Positions 1 through 8,923 of a stretch of 18,773 nucleotides of DNA are shown one piece after another (within the stretch, counting starts at the first letter, position 1; the number at the start of each line of letters is the position of its first letter). The notes beneath the pieces were generated by a model that saw nothing but the letters and a program-made list of their open reading frames with translations, searched no databases and had not been told where the DNA came from. The stretch is from Pinguiococcus pyrenoidosus (Eukaryota; Sar; Pinguiophyceae; Pinguiochrysidales; Pinguiochrysidaceae), in NCBI GenBank assembly GCA_019677205.1, contig JAAMXY010000470.1:1-18773 (forward strand), in the 5' to 3' direction. A program made the translations under genes and the position numbers.

Positions 1-419
1 CTGAGGTTTCGAGGAGGACGTTGGATATGCTTGAAGGGCTCTCGGGACTTTTGCGGCGAAAAACGGTGCAAAAGTTGGCGCGAAAACTCCGCAAAGAGGA
101 AAGATCCAAACAACATCGGATTGGATCTGCTTGTCGTTACTTAGCGCTCCGAAGAATGGCTGGATTGGGCACAAAGTATCGCGTACTGATTCGTCAGCAA
201 ACATTTTCAAGTATATAGTTTTTCAAAGTTATTGAAGCAGCGCTATGAAGTTATTTAAAACGGATAATAGTCGATTTACCTCGCATGAAACTGTGAAACC
301 ATAATTTTGAAAATTGTCGCAAGGAGCGAGCTTCGCAAATATCATGCGGGCGCACAGAGCGGTGCGTCTCTCTCTCTCTCTCTTAGATCAACTGTGAATG
401 TGATCCAACGCCAGTGTCA
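1..419. other. Upstream region of the TFIIH p62 gene
   Basis: This stretch lies before the first ATG of the p62 gene. It becomes AT-richer at about 200-310, and then has a pyrimidine dinucleotide tract directly before the gene. A 65-codon open frame at 21-218 (first ATG at 27) is rich in Arg and Lys and matches nothing I recognise. I do not call it a gene, although it could be part of an exon that begins outside the window. The region most likely holds the promoter and 5' UTR of p62. Confidence 0.5.
367..383 (+). repeat. (TC)n pyrimidine tract before the p62 start
   Basis: About eight and a half TC units run from 367 to 383 and are followed by TTAG at 383-386. The p62 ATG is at 420. A pyrimidine tract plus TTAG has the form of a 3' splice site, so a 5' UTR intron ending at 386 is possible. 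A core-promoter CT tract is equally possible. The p62 frame is open only from 387, because the TAG at 384-386 is in frame. Confidence 0.6.
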
Positions 420-2171
420 ATGTCTTCAGAAATTCTTCTGCTGGGCGCAGAGGTGTCTCGGAAAGGGGTCCTCTTCCAACTGCTCTTGACCTCGGAGCGC
501 GTCGTTCTCCGTCCGCTCGATGCGTCGGTGGCCTCCGAACTGGCAGTGCCGTACGCGCTTCTGGCCGCCGTCCAGGCGTCCAAGCCGCCCAAGACGCTAC
601 TCAAGCTGAAGATAGAAGGCCAAGAAGATGTGACTGTGAAGTTTCGGGGCGAAGAGGCGCGCAGAGAGCTAGATCAAGCGAAGGAGATCCTGAATCGCAA
701 GCGTTCTGCAGCTGCCGTTCAGCCGAAGAAGCGCAGCGCGTCTTCCGCTCGCGCCGCACCCACTTCCGCTGACAAGACAGTGGAAGTCGAGGGCATCCTG
801 GCGAGTTTGGCGCCCGATAGCAAGGACGCAAAGACCGGAAAGTCCGCGGTGCGCACATCCGGCGGGGTCGACGCCACTCTGCGGCAGCGGCTTCTGGCTG
901 CGGACTCGTCGCTCATGGCCAGCTACAAGGAGATGGTGGTGGCGGGCTTGGTGAGCGACGCCGATTTCTGGCGGGTGCACCAGCACGCCGGAGACGGCAT
1001 GCCCTTGACGGTCCTCCAGCAGCGAGAGAAATCGGCGAACGGCGGCAACGGCAAGAGCGGCGGCGGTCGGGCGCCAAAGATCAGCCTGACGCCGCAGAAG
1101 ATCCACGAGATCTTCGTGACGGAGCCGGAGGTCTTCCGGGCGTACAAGGAGAAGGTGCCGGACAAGATGACCGAGGAAGAGTTCTGGAAGGAGTACGTGC
1201 GCAGCGCGTACTACCACCGCTTCCGCAGCAAGGAGTCCAGTGGAGACGCCGAAGAGAGCCACCACGAGGAGCAGACGGTGCACGACAACGCAGAGACGAG
1301 CATCGTCGTGTCGGACGCGAGTTGGGACCTCATCTCCGCCTTTGGAGACTACCGCCACGGGGAGCGAGAGCGGGAAAGTGCCGGGGAATACTCCGACAAG
1401 CTCAGCCGCCTTGGGTTCAACGCTCCAGTCGCGGGGCAGCAGGTGTTCCAAGGAAAGGAGGAGCTGGAGCAGAGGCGCCATGCGGCCATAGAGAGGGCTC
1501 GAGAGCACTTCGAGATGCCCGAGCTGATGGGGGATCCCAAGGCCGAGGAGCATGCCGGCCTGCCACTCCATCTGAAGAACCACCAGGGAGAGCGGAAGGT
1601 CCTCTTGTCCGCTGGCGGGGGCCTCGCGAGAGGGAAGGCGGAGGGGAAGATGGAGGGCACCTTCTCGACGAGGAGTCTCGCCGAGACGGCCATCGCAAAT
1701 GGAGACGACTTCCGCGGGGTGGTCCGCGAGAGCAGGAGCGCTGATGCGAGAAGCTGGCTGGAGCGATTCTCATCATCATACTCGGCCACCGAGACGTCCA
1801 TGGGCTTCGACGGTCACTCCAAGTCGATGCTCTACGCCGACGAGACGCTGGATCAGATCCGCACGCAGTACTTCCGACGGATCTGCGAGTTCTTGCGCCA
1901 CTTCTACGTGCAGCTGCGGATCCCAGGCGACGAGCCGAGGAAGAAGGCCAAGCGCTTGCTAGAAGCGCTAGGCAAGCTGAAAGCGAAAGTCACAGAGATT
2001 AGAGATGAATGGCGCACATCAGGAGATTCTAGATCTGCGATGCGCGCGCAAGTTTTGCAGCCTCTCATTAGTTGCATTGCCGTAGCGGAAGGCCGCTCCG
2101 AGCAGCTCAAGAGACGACTGTCTCGCGGAGAGGGCAGCCCGCAGCAAAAGACAAAGCGAATGAAGTCGTAG
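420..2171 (+). CDS. GTF2H1: TFIIH core subunit 1 (p62/Tfb1)
   Basis: This single-exon frame encodes 583 aa from the ATG at 420. The open frame extends slightly upstream without another ATG. The domain order fits p62/Tfb1. Residues 1 to about 95 form a PH-like domain starting MSSEILLLGAEV. A first BSD-type helical domain lies at about 150-190 (LLAADSSLMASYKEMVVAGL, then DADFW). A second lies at about 220-270 (FRAYKEKVPDKMTEEEFWKE), with the paired Phe-Trp typical of BSD domains. The C-terminal helical region (DQIRTQYFRRICEFLRHFY and onward) corresponds to the p62 segment that packs into core TFIIH. Human p62 is 548 aa, so this copy is full length. The known role is structural: p62 holds the TFIIH core together and docks activators and TFIIE/XPC through its PH domain in transcription initiation and nucleotide excision repair. 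It is convergent with the WD40 gene downstream. Confidence 0.9.
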   Translation: MSSEILLLGAEVSRKGVLFQLLLTSERVVLRPLDASVASELAVPYALLAAVQASKPPKTLLKLKIEGQEDVTVKFRGEEARRELDQAKEILNRKRSAAAVQPKKRSASSARAAPTSADKTVEVEGILASLAPDSKDAKTGKSAVRTSGGVDATLRQRLLAADSSLMASYKEMVVAGLVSDADFWRVHQHAGDGMPLTVLQQREKSANGGNGKSGGGRAPKISLTPQKIHEIFVTEPEVFRAYKEKVPDKMTEEEFWKEYVRSAYYHRFRSKESSGDAEESHHEEQTVHDNAETSIVVSDASWDLISAFGDYRHGERERESAGEYSDKLSRLGFNAPVAGQQVFQGKEELEQRRHAAIERAREHFEMPELMGDPKAEEHAGLPLHLKNHQGERKVLLSAGGGLARGKAEGKMEGTFSTRSLAETAIANGDDFRGVVRESRSADARSWLERFSSSYSATETSMGFDGHSKSMLYADETLDQIRTQYFRRICEFLRHFYVQLRIPGDEPRKKAKRLLEALGKLKAKVTEIRDEWRTSGDSRSAMRAQVLQPLISCIAVAEGRSEQLKRRLSRGEGSPQQKTKRMKS

Positions 2172-2488
2172 CTTTTGGCTGTTGTCGACTCGTCTATCTT
2201 CCGCCTCCTCGCAAGTGGCAATCGCTGCCACGTGCACGCTTGCACCAAAATCCGCATGGCACCCTTGGCCACACAAACGCTCCTTAGCAGTCCGTCCACA
2301 CCTTTTCCACGCACGCAGACTGCAGTTGCAGATCTCCTCTTTTCCCCAAGCCAATCAATCTTCCGGGCCAATCTTCCGGGCCAATCTTTCGGGCCAATCT
2401 TCCGGGCAAATCTTCCGGGCAAATCTTCCGGGCCACTCCTCCTGGCAAATCCTCCCGACATGGCATGAGCATGACACGCAGGAGGCTT
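2172..2488. other. Convergent intergenic region, p62 / WD40 gene
   Basis: The stop codons of two converging genes lie 317 bp apart. The gap must carry both 3' UTRs and polyadenylation signals. Its only evident structure is the 13-bp tandem repeat at 2360-2463. I see no canonical AATAAA hexamer in either orientation close to the stops, and no gene. Confidence 0.6.
2360..2463. repeat. 13-bp minisatellite, about eight copies
   Basis: Eight consecutive 13-bp units start at 2360, 2373, 2386, 2399, 2412, 2425, 2438 and 2451. The consensus is CTTCCGGGCCAAT or CTTCCGGGCAAAT. The first six differ by one or two bases each, and the last two are more diverged. A 13-bp period would shift a reading frame at each copy, which fits a noncoding location. 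It sits in the gap between the 3' ends of two genes. Confidence 0.93.
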
Positions 2489-5400
2489 TCATCGAATGCC
2501 GCTGGACAGCGACCGTCTTCGTTGCGATGTGCCCATGACCCGATGTCGAATGGCCGGCGAGGAGAAGGAGCTCTCGTTGTCGTCGTCATGCTGGCGGATC
2601 CAGTGCGGTGGTGCCATGGGCTCTTTCTTCCAGTTCGGCCTCCAAAAGAGCAGCTGTCCGTAGTCGTCGGCCGACGCGACGATGACGCTCCAAGAAGCGT
2701 CGTCTTCGCCAGAGCCTTCGCCGGGCGTGCTGTCATGGCCATCCACCGGTCTGTCCGTTTTGTCGTGGTTCTCCACCAACACAGCAGCCACGCGAGAGAC
2801 GCGACCGGCATGCATTCCCCCGATGACCACTGGCCACATGATGCCCGTCGCGTCCAAGCCCGACGCCAGGTCGCCGGTGGCTTCTGGCACGGCGCAAATC
2901 TCTCGTGCGTGGGTGCCCATGAGCAAGCACCCTCCCACCGCGCTGATACTGCTGAAGCGAAGATGTCGAACCTTGCGGGAAGAAGAAGGGGGAGGGGGGG
3001 AAGGCGGAGGAAGAAAGAGGGTGAGCGACTTCCTCTACCAGCTTTGCCGGCACGTCAGTACTGCCCAAGACGAAGACAACGAGCTCACCTGATGCTCCGC
3101 CGCAGGTAGCATCGGACGCGACGTGGCACCTTGCGGGCCGGCAGGGAAGAGTCGGAGTTCCATCGCGTCGGGGACGACCACTTTGTGGGTTTCCGCGGCC
3201 GCACTCCAGAGGGAGCTCCGGCGCGTTACAGTCTGCGTCGACGATGCCGCGGGCGAAGAAGGCGCCTCCGGGCTTAGGTCGGGCGGGGACAGCGGCACGC
3301 TCACAATGCTGCTAGATTTGGGAGACGGATACTGGCTCGAAAGCACATCCGCAACGCAGTCTTCAGCGTAGTCGTCGTTGTGCCCCTCTCGCTCCGGCTT
3401 GGGATCTTCCGTCGGGAAGATGAGGCTGGCCAAAATCCCCTCGTCGGCCTTCACGGACGCCACCAACGCGCGCCGCCGGGGCAGAGAGACGCGCAAGCAA
3501 AGAAGTCTGTGCTTCGCGTCGAGAACGAAAAGCCCCGCCTTCAGGCGCGGAACGGTGGCGTGGACGTCAAACGCCTGCATGTTTTCGCCTCCAAGGCACA
3601 AGAAGCTGTTGGCGCTCGGTTGTGCCGAAGCGCCGCTCGGCGCCTCCCAGAGCGTGGTGGCCGTGATGGCCACAACCCCCGGGCCGTCCTCGGCCGATCC
3701 GGATAGGGTTGTGGTCCTTACCAGATGTCTCTCGTGCGCTTCGCTGACGCCCGTGTTGGCAGTCCCGGATATGGTGCCCCACATGCTCTGCAGGCCGCTG
3801 CCGCTGCTGCCGTCGTCGCTCTGATCCCGCATGGACTCGAACCACGACAGCGAGGCCATCGAGCCGCTTCGCCTCCGAGAGACCCGTCGCTGAGAGGCCA
3901 GGGTTTCATCTTCCTCCCAGTGCGACGTCGCGTAGACCTGAGCCGGTGCCCCCAGGGGCTTGCGCATGCAGTCGTCGGTGTCGAGGCGGAGACTGATGGC
4001 GATCACCCGCCCCTTCACATCGCCCACCACCAGGAAGGGCGTCCCATCGGCGAGGGACGGGTTGGACTGCCGCTGCTGCTCCACCGCGTTCGCCAGGTCC
4101 TCGCGCTTCTCCAGGGCGATCTGCGCGGCCACCTCCGCAGCTTCGGCCGCTTCCGCCGCAAACGCCTCGGCGGCTTCCGCGGCTGACACGGCGGCTTCGG
4201 CCTCCAGCGCAAACTTCGTCGCATGCTGGGCCCCGGGCGACAGGACTTCGTCGGGCAGTCGAGAGCTTTCCGGCGTCTCCTCCGTCTCTCCCGAACCGCC
4301 ACCGGCTTCGTCAGCTTCCTCGATCATCAACGACGACGAACGCTGAAGCTCTTTCGCCCCCGGCGGGGAAGACGCTCGTCGGGGTGGGGGCCCATGCCGA
4401 TCTTCCTCGTCGGGGGCCAAGGGATCCTTTGACCGCCGTCGACTCCGCCGGAAGCCAGCCCGGCCCACCGAGAGGTTTGCGGCGTACCTCAACTCCAGCG
4501 CGAGCTCCTGGGCGTCGTGCGCCTTCCTGGCTGCGTCGCCGGCCAGCCGCGTGTACTCCTGCACGACCTTGGTGAGGGTCTGGACGTTGTTCGAGGGATG
4601 CGGGGCATCATACTGGGGCACGCGGAGGAAGCACAAGGTCGTCGCAAAGTCGGGCAGGCTGATCTCCTGGAAGATTCTGCCCGTGCTGAGGTTCACGGCC
4701 CACACGAAAGGGCCGCTCTTCTCCCCGAAGCTGCCGTGGGGAGACTTGGGCTTCTCCGCACTGCCTTGCGCAAAGAAGGTCAAGAGCGACGGAGCTTGCG
4801 CCAGCTGAGAAGACGCATCCCAGCTGCCCGTCCCGCCTTCCTCGCTGGCGCTCGATGTGCAGAAGAGCAGGTTCGCGTTCTTCTCGCAGCAAAGCAGGCA
4901 CGCAACCGGCTGCGGGAAGCTGATGACGTTCTTGAGCTCCAGAGCCAGCGGCCGCGGCGCCCCCGGCGAAGGCCTGAGATCGGCTGCCTTGGCCACCCAA
5001 ACCCGGACGGTGGCGTCTCGTCCCGTGCTGAGAAGGAAGTAGTTGCCGTCCGTCCACTGGATATCCAGGACGGGGCCATCGTGGCCTTTCTGCCGACCGA
5101 GGGACCGCACCCTCGAGTCCTTCCTTCCCCCCACCGCGGCACCAAGCGCAGCACCGCCCTTTGCCCCAGCGTGGCCTCCACCGGCGTCCGCGACGTCCAC
5201 GCCAGCGTCGCAGAGACCCACGCTGCCGTTGCCGAGGCCGTAGGCCAGCAGCAGCGGCACGTCCTCACAAGGCCGTCGCCTGCTGAAGGCGATGGCCGTG
5301 ACGGCCACCTCCTGCCGAAACACCTTGTCCAGCTCCAGCCTGCGCAGGCCCTCGGCCACGTCGATGCACACGCCGGGGGCGTAGCCCTTGTCGTCGCCGG

Positions 5401-6007
5401 CCTCTCCGAGGAAGAAGGGGGGAATCGGGGCCTTCCCAGTCCCAAAGCTCTCCCGCAGCTCCTCGTCCTCCTCGTCCTCGCTGTCCAGGTCCGGCATGCC
5501 ATAGGCGTCCACGAAGGCCCCCACGTTGCCAGTCCTGGCCAGCTGCTCGGCATGCAACGCCCGCTCCAGAGCCCTCTGCACCTCGGCGCTGATGAGCCTT
5601 TGGCAGAGTCTCTGGCGCCGCTTCTCGAAGGTCCACGACAGGGCTGCCCTCCGATGCTCCAAGTAGCTCTCCCAGTACTTGCGAGGGGCGCCGCGGTCGC
5701 CGCCGGCGCGGAGCAGAAGCCTCTGCCGCCGCTTCAAATACTCCCTGGCGTGCAGAGCCGCCGGGGGGGCGAAGGGCTCCAGGTGGCTGGCTGCGGCCCA
5801 GTAGGCCTCGTCCAGGGTGAGGAGGCGGACGAAGGAGTGCACTTGCGGCTCCATGATCCGGAGGCCCGCGGCCGCGGCGCCGAGGAAGGAGAGGCGCTCC
5901 AAGGAACTTTCGAGGCCTTCTTGATGCGCCCGCTTGAATCTTCTCGGATTCCAGGCCGCAGCACGTCGGTTACGCCGCGAGAGCTCCGAGCTCGTTCGTT
6001 CATGCAA
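2489..6007 (-). CDS. WD40-repeat protein of unknown function (2 exons)
   Basis: Exon 1 runs 6007-3089 (973 codons) and exon 2 runs 2971-2489 (160 aa plus stop), giving 1133 aa. The intron at 3088-2972 (117 bp, phase 0) has donor CAG|GTGAGC, a C-rich tract and acceptor GCAAG. Joining the exons restores a beta-propeller-like stretch, MLPAAEHQ then VRHLRFSSISAVGGCLL. WD40-like blades are visible near residues 240-275 (LLAYGLGNGSVGLCDA) and 305-345 (GHDGPVLDIQWTDG then RDATVRVW). Another is in the middle (FLVVGDVKGRVIAI), and two are in exon 2 (IVASADDYGQLLFW). The N-terminal 200 residues are Arg-rich and helical, followed by an acidic run. An Ala/Glu-rich segment that probably forms a coiled coil interrupts the propeller region. 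I cannot place it in a named WD40 family. A scaffold role is only an inference. Confidence 0.8.
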
Positions 6008-6397
6008 CCTCTCCGAACGCCGCGATGCCGAATCCGGCAGTTCCTGCTCCTCGATCTGGTGGCCGACACCGAAGGCGCTGACGTGGATCCTTCACTTTGG
6101 TTCCGGGAACGAAGCTTGGCTTGCCATGATGATAGCTCGGCTGGAGCTCGCGCCACGTCTGGTTGTGGAGGTGCGATCGTGTGTGAGAGGTGCGATCGTG
6201 CGTGAGAGCTGCTTCGTGTGTGAGAGCTGGTGGTTTGAGAGCTCCTGAAATCTCTTCTTTTCTCCGGGGGCGACCTGTGAGGACGCGCTTGGGCGAGGAC
6301 TTCCCTCGGGCCTCGACAGCAGCATCGTCCTCTTGCTACTCCTGAGGAAGAAGGTGGGAGCACCATCACTCTCACTACCATTATCAACGTGCATCAT
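6008..6397. other. Intergenic region between two minus-strand genes
   Basis: This 390-bp gap lies between the stop of the DNAJC3-type gene (6398) and the start of the WD40 gene (6007), which are in tandem on the minus strand. It should hold the 3' end of the former and the promoter of the latter. A 19-bp tandem repeat at 6171-6241 is the only clear structure. I see no gene. Confidence 0.55.
6171..6241. repeat. 19-bp tandem repeat upstream of the WD40 gene
   Basis: There are two near-identical 19-bp units, GTGCGATCGTGTGTGAGAG at 6171 and the same with one T-to-C change at 6190. A third diverged 18-bp unit is at 6209-6226, and a remnant ending TTTGAGAG runs to 6241. The first two units each contain the palindrome CGATCG. 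The array lies 164 to 234 bp upstream of the minus-strand WD40 start codon. Confidence 0.85.
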
Positions 6398-7867
6398 TCA
6401 TCCTTTCATTCGGAGCACTTCGTAGGCGGTGGAGATCTTGGCAAACTCCTCCTCGGCTCTTTCTCTGTCCTCCTCGGCTACTTTGTCCGGGTGCCACTTG
6501 AGCGCTGCGTCTCGGTATGCCTTCTTGATCTCCTGCTGCGTGGCTGTTCGCGGAACGCCCAGGTCCTTGTGGTAGTCTCTCTTCTTGCTCTGCTCCAGGG
6601 CAATCTCCGCCCGGCGCAGCGCCTCCCTGTACTCCCTGCTGCCGTCCAGCTCGAAGGCGCGGCGACGACTTCGGACCGCTTCCTCCCACTTGCCCAGCCC
6701 TGCCTGCACGGCTCCCAGCTGTGCAAACGCTTCCGCGGTCTCGCGCACGTTGATCGACTCCTGCGCCGCGATCTCCGCGTCTTCTAACAATTGGGCCGAC
6801 GTGCACGCCTTGCTAATCTCCAGCAGCGTCGGCGCGACGTAGACGGCGTGGCCGGGGTCCGTCGCGATCGCCGCTCGCCATTTCGCCACCGCCTTTGAGG
6901 AGCAGACGCGATCAGCTTTGCCAAGCGCCCCAGATCTTTGCATCCGCGGCGCCACGAACCTCGACATAGTTGCGGCTGGCCAGCGCCTTCCTAGCTTTCT
7001 CGTCGTTCTTGAGGATTGTTCGCACGTGCTTGTGCGCCTTCTTGCATCCCGGATGCTCCGGATCCATCCGCAACGCCTCCTTGAAGTGATTGAGGGCCTG
7101 ATCGTGCTCACCGACCCGAAAGTAGGCGAGGCCTCGCCTCTCCAGCGCATCCAGGTTGTCGCTCTGCAGCTTGAGCACCTTTCCAAAGTCCGCAATGGCC
7201 TCGAAGGGCTCTCCCAAGAAGTCGTAGGCCACTCCGCGATCAAAATGGATGGCTGCCGACGAGTCCGCGATCTGCAGCGCCGCGGTCAGGCTGTCCCTGA
7301 CTTGCGCCCAGCTCTGGGCCTTCCAGGCATTCGACGCCGCCGTCAGGTGGGCATTGCAAGTCTGCGCTCGGGGCAGGTCCGCGAGGTCCTTGTGCTCCGG
7401 CTCCAGCTTCTGCAGCTGTCGGAAATCTCGGATGCTCTCCTCGCATCTGCCGACCGCCAGCAGCACTTTGGCTCTGTGCACGAGGCAGGTCTGCGTATGC
7501 AGTATGCAAAAGACGCAGAGCGCTCTTCAGAAGGTGGCGGAGAGGACGAAAGGCTTTCCCCTAAACCCTTCGGCGTTCAACGCACCTTGTACTCCGGTTT
7601 GATTTCCAGCGCTCTCGACAGATCTCGAAGCGCCTCTGTGAGCTTCCGCTGACGGTGGTACACGCGGAAGCGCTTGTAGTAGTTGCGCTCATTTTGCGGC
7701 TCCAGATCGATGACTTGCGAGTATAATCGCAGCGCTTCTTCCAATTCGCCCTTGGTAAAGGCCAGGTCCGCCGAGCTGCGGATCTTGCCCACGCTCAGGT
7801 CGCTCTTCTTCTCCGCTCGGGCCCATGCGAGCAGCACCGAGCTCAGCAAGCCCAGCAGCCACATCAC
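6398..7867 (-). CDS. DNAJC3: ER-luminal TPR/J-domain co-chaperone (DNAJC3/p58IPK type; 3 exons)
   Basis: Exons are 7867-7586, 7490-6960 and 6892-6398, giving 435 aa. The introns are 95 bp (7585-7491, AAG|GTGCGT to ACGCAG) and 67 bp (6959-6893, GAG|GTTCGT to CAAAG), both phase 0. A hydrophobic signal peptide occupies residues 1-18 ([18 protein letters not shown]). Eight or nine TPR units follow, for example [17 protein letters not shown] and [22 protein letters not shown]-terminal J domain begins [20 protein letters not shown] near residue 377, with the HPD motif at about 405-407. Signal peptide, about nine TPRs and a terminal J domain is the order seen in DNAJC3/p58IPK. That protein binds misfolded clients in the ER lumen through its TPRs and stimulates the BiP ATPase through its HPD loop. 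The protein ends right after J helix III (YEVLRMKG) and lacks the usual helix IV. There is no KDEL-type retention signal. Confidence 0.9.
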
Positions 7868-7994
7868 GCGCGCCCGTCCACTCCAAAGTACCGCCGGTGG
7901 CCCGAGAAACGCGCGGCGGACAGCTTTGAAATCGGTCAGCAGGCCCTAAATTTAGCTGCGGCAATCGGTGGGAGTGTGGAAACATCTATTATGA

Positions 7995-8013
7995 CCAATG
8001 GCGTCTCGACACG
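7995..8013 (+). promoter_or_regulatory. ERSE-like element upstream of the DNAJC3-type gene
   Basis: CCAAT at 7995-7999, a 9-base spacer and ACACG at 8009-8013 match the ER stress element CCAAT-N9-CCACG except for one base. The element lies about 130 bp upstream of the minus-strand DNAJC3-type ATG. In animals, DNAJC3 is induced by the unfolded protein response. Whether this organism uses NF-Y/ATF6-like recognition is unknown, and one such partial match could be chance. Confidence 0.2.
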
Positions 8014-8262
8014 CGGATGGAGGTCAAAGCAAACATTGATTCTGATAGAGAAAATATCTTTATCAAAATTAACGGTTTGTGGTTGCCGGCGCTGTGGAGT
8101 GCATCGGGATGATGAGAAGAAGCAATCTACCGAAGCGAGACAGACGGACAGGTTCGTCGCAGGCTTGCGGTGCGGTCAGGCAGGAAGGCGGAGATGTCCT
8201 GCGCCCTGCGTCAAGAGACAAATTGTAAGCAAGGGAATGGTTGCCCGGCCGTTGCCAGTAGT

Positions 8263-8350
8263 CTAGCTAGCCAGAAATCATCAAAGCAGCCAAGCAACGG
8301 CGCGCTTCCTCGCTGCTTAACTAACTAGCTAGCTAGCTAGTAGCTAGCTA
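8263..8350. repeat. CTAG/TAGC tetranucleotide repeat cluster
   Basis: Four CTAG units at 8325-8340 are followed by TAGCTAGCTA at 8341-8350. A smaller CTAGCTAG lies at 8263-8270. The sequence is self-complementary and can fold on itself. It lies in the gap between two divergent genes. Confidence 0.85.
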
Positions 8351-8354
8351 CTTC

Positions 8355-8381
8355 GAGCGAGTCGAGTCGAGCGACTCGCTC
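8355..8381. repeat. Perfect 10-bp inverted repeat with 7-base loop
   Basis: GAGCGAGTCG at 8355-8364 pairs perfectly with CGACTCGCTC at 8372-8381 around a 7-base loop. It directly follows the CTAG repeat cluster. It could be a cruciform, a transcript hairpin or a dyad binding site. It has no U-tract, and in a eukaryotic nuclear gene it should not be read as a bacterial-type terminator. Confidence 0.75.
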
Positions 8382-8923
8382 AAGCAAGCAAGAAGGCCGC
8401 CCCCGCCCGCAGCTCGCGCGCATGTGCGTGGGTACGACAGACCACAGCTGTCGCGCGTTGGGAGCTAGCGACGAGGACGACAGGCATTTTTGCCAAGTTT
8501 GCAGATCGGGCGCCGACTCGGGACGGCACCGCGAGAGGTTCGACGGCCTGGAAGCAGAGCCACCAAAACTCGGTGACCATCCACGATAGCGCCGGTTGCA
8601 ACGGTTACGCGAGCTCACAAGTCTTGCCCATTGCGCGGATCTTCCCCTTATTCTTGTATTCATTTGCCCTCTAACTCGCCGGAGAAGTTAGTTCAGCTTC
8701 CTCACCACCAATCGCCGTGATTCTCTGCAGATTTCTTTTCCATTCTTCTCCTATCCGCGCATGCGACACCAGGATAACACGTGGGAAAACGAAACGGCCG
8801 CGCACTTGATCTTCCCAAGACCCCTTTCCCCGTAGACAAGGCGCCACAAATCGGGTCCGACCGCCAGATCCGCCGCATCCGCAGTTGGTAGAAGTCGGCC
8901 CGCGGGCCGCAAGTCGCCTGCGC

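Larger units (their letters stand above)
7868..8923. other. Divergent intergenic region with CTAG repeats
   Basis: About 1 kb separates the start of the minus-strand DNAJC3-type gene from the first usable ATG of the plus-strand orphan gene. It should contain both promoters. Visible items are an ERSE-like pair at 7995-8013, an AT-rich patch at about 8035-8075, CTAG/TAGC repeats at 8263-8350 and a perfect inverted repeat at 8355-8381. The frame of the orphan gene is open upstream of its ATG back to 8810 but has no ATG there. An upstream noncoding or coding exon therefore remains possible. Other open frames here are short and unconvincing. Confidence 0.5.

Noticed and set aside
21-218. Small basic open frame at the left edge
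   Set aside because: It is short and Arg/Lys-rich, has no recognisable domain and no support from splice signals.
669-1583. 304-codon minus-strand open frame opposite p62
   Set aside because: It is a shadow of the p62 coding sequence, with Leu/Val/Arg-rich composition and no domain. The p62 frame has PH and BSD domains.
4517-6205. 562-codon plus-strand open frame opposite the WD40 gene
   Set aside because: It is fully antisense to exon 1 of the WD40 gene, whose frame carries WD40 blades. The antisense product is Arg/Leu/Gly-rich without any domain, as expected from GC-rich codon use.
8355-8381. Inverted repeat as a bacterial-type terminator or CRISPR repeat
   Set aside because: The locus is eukaryotic, the stem lacks a U-tract, and there is no array of spaced copies.
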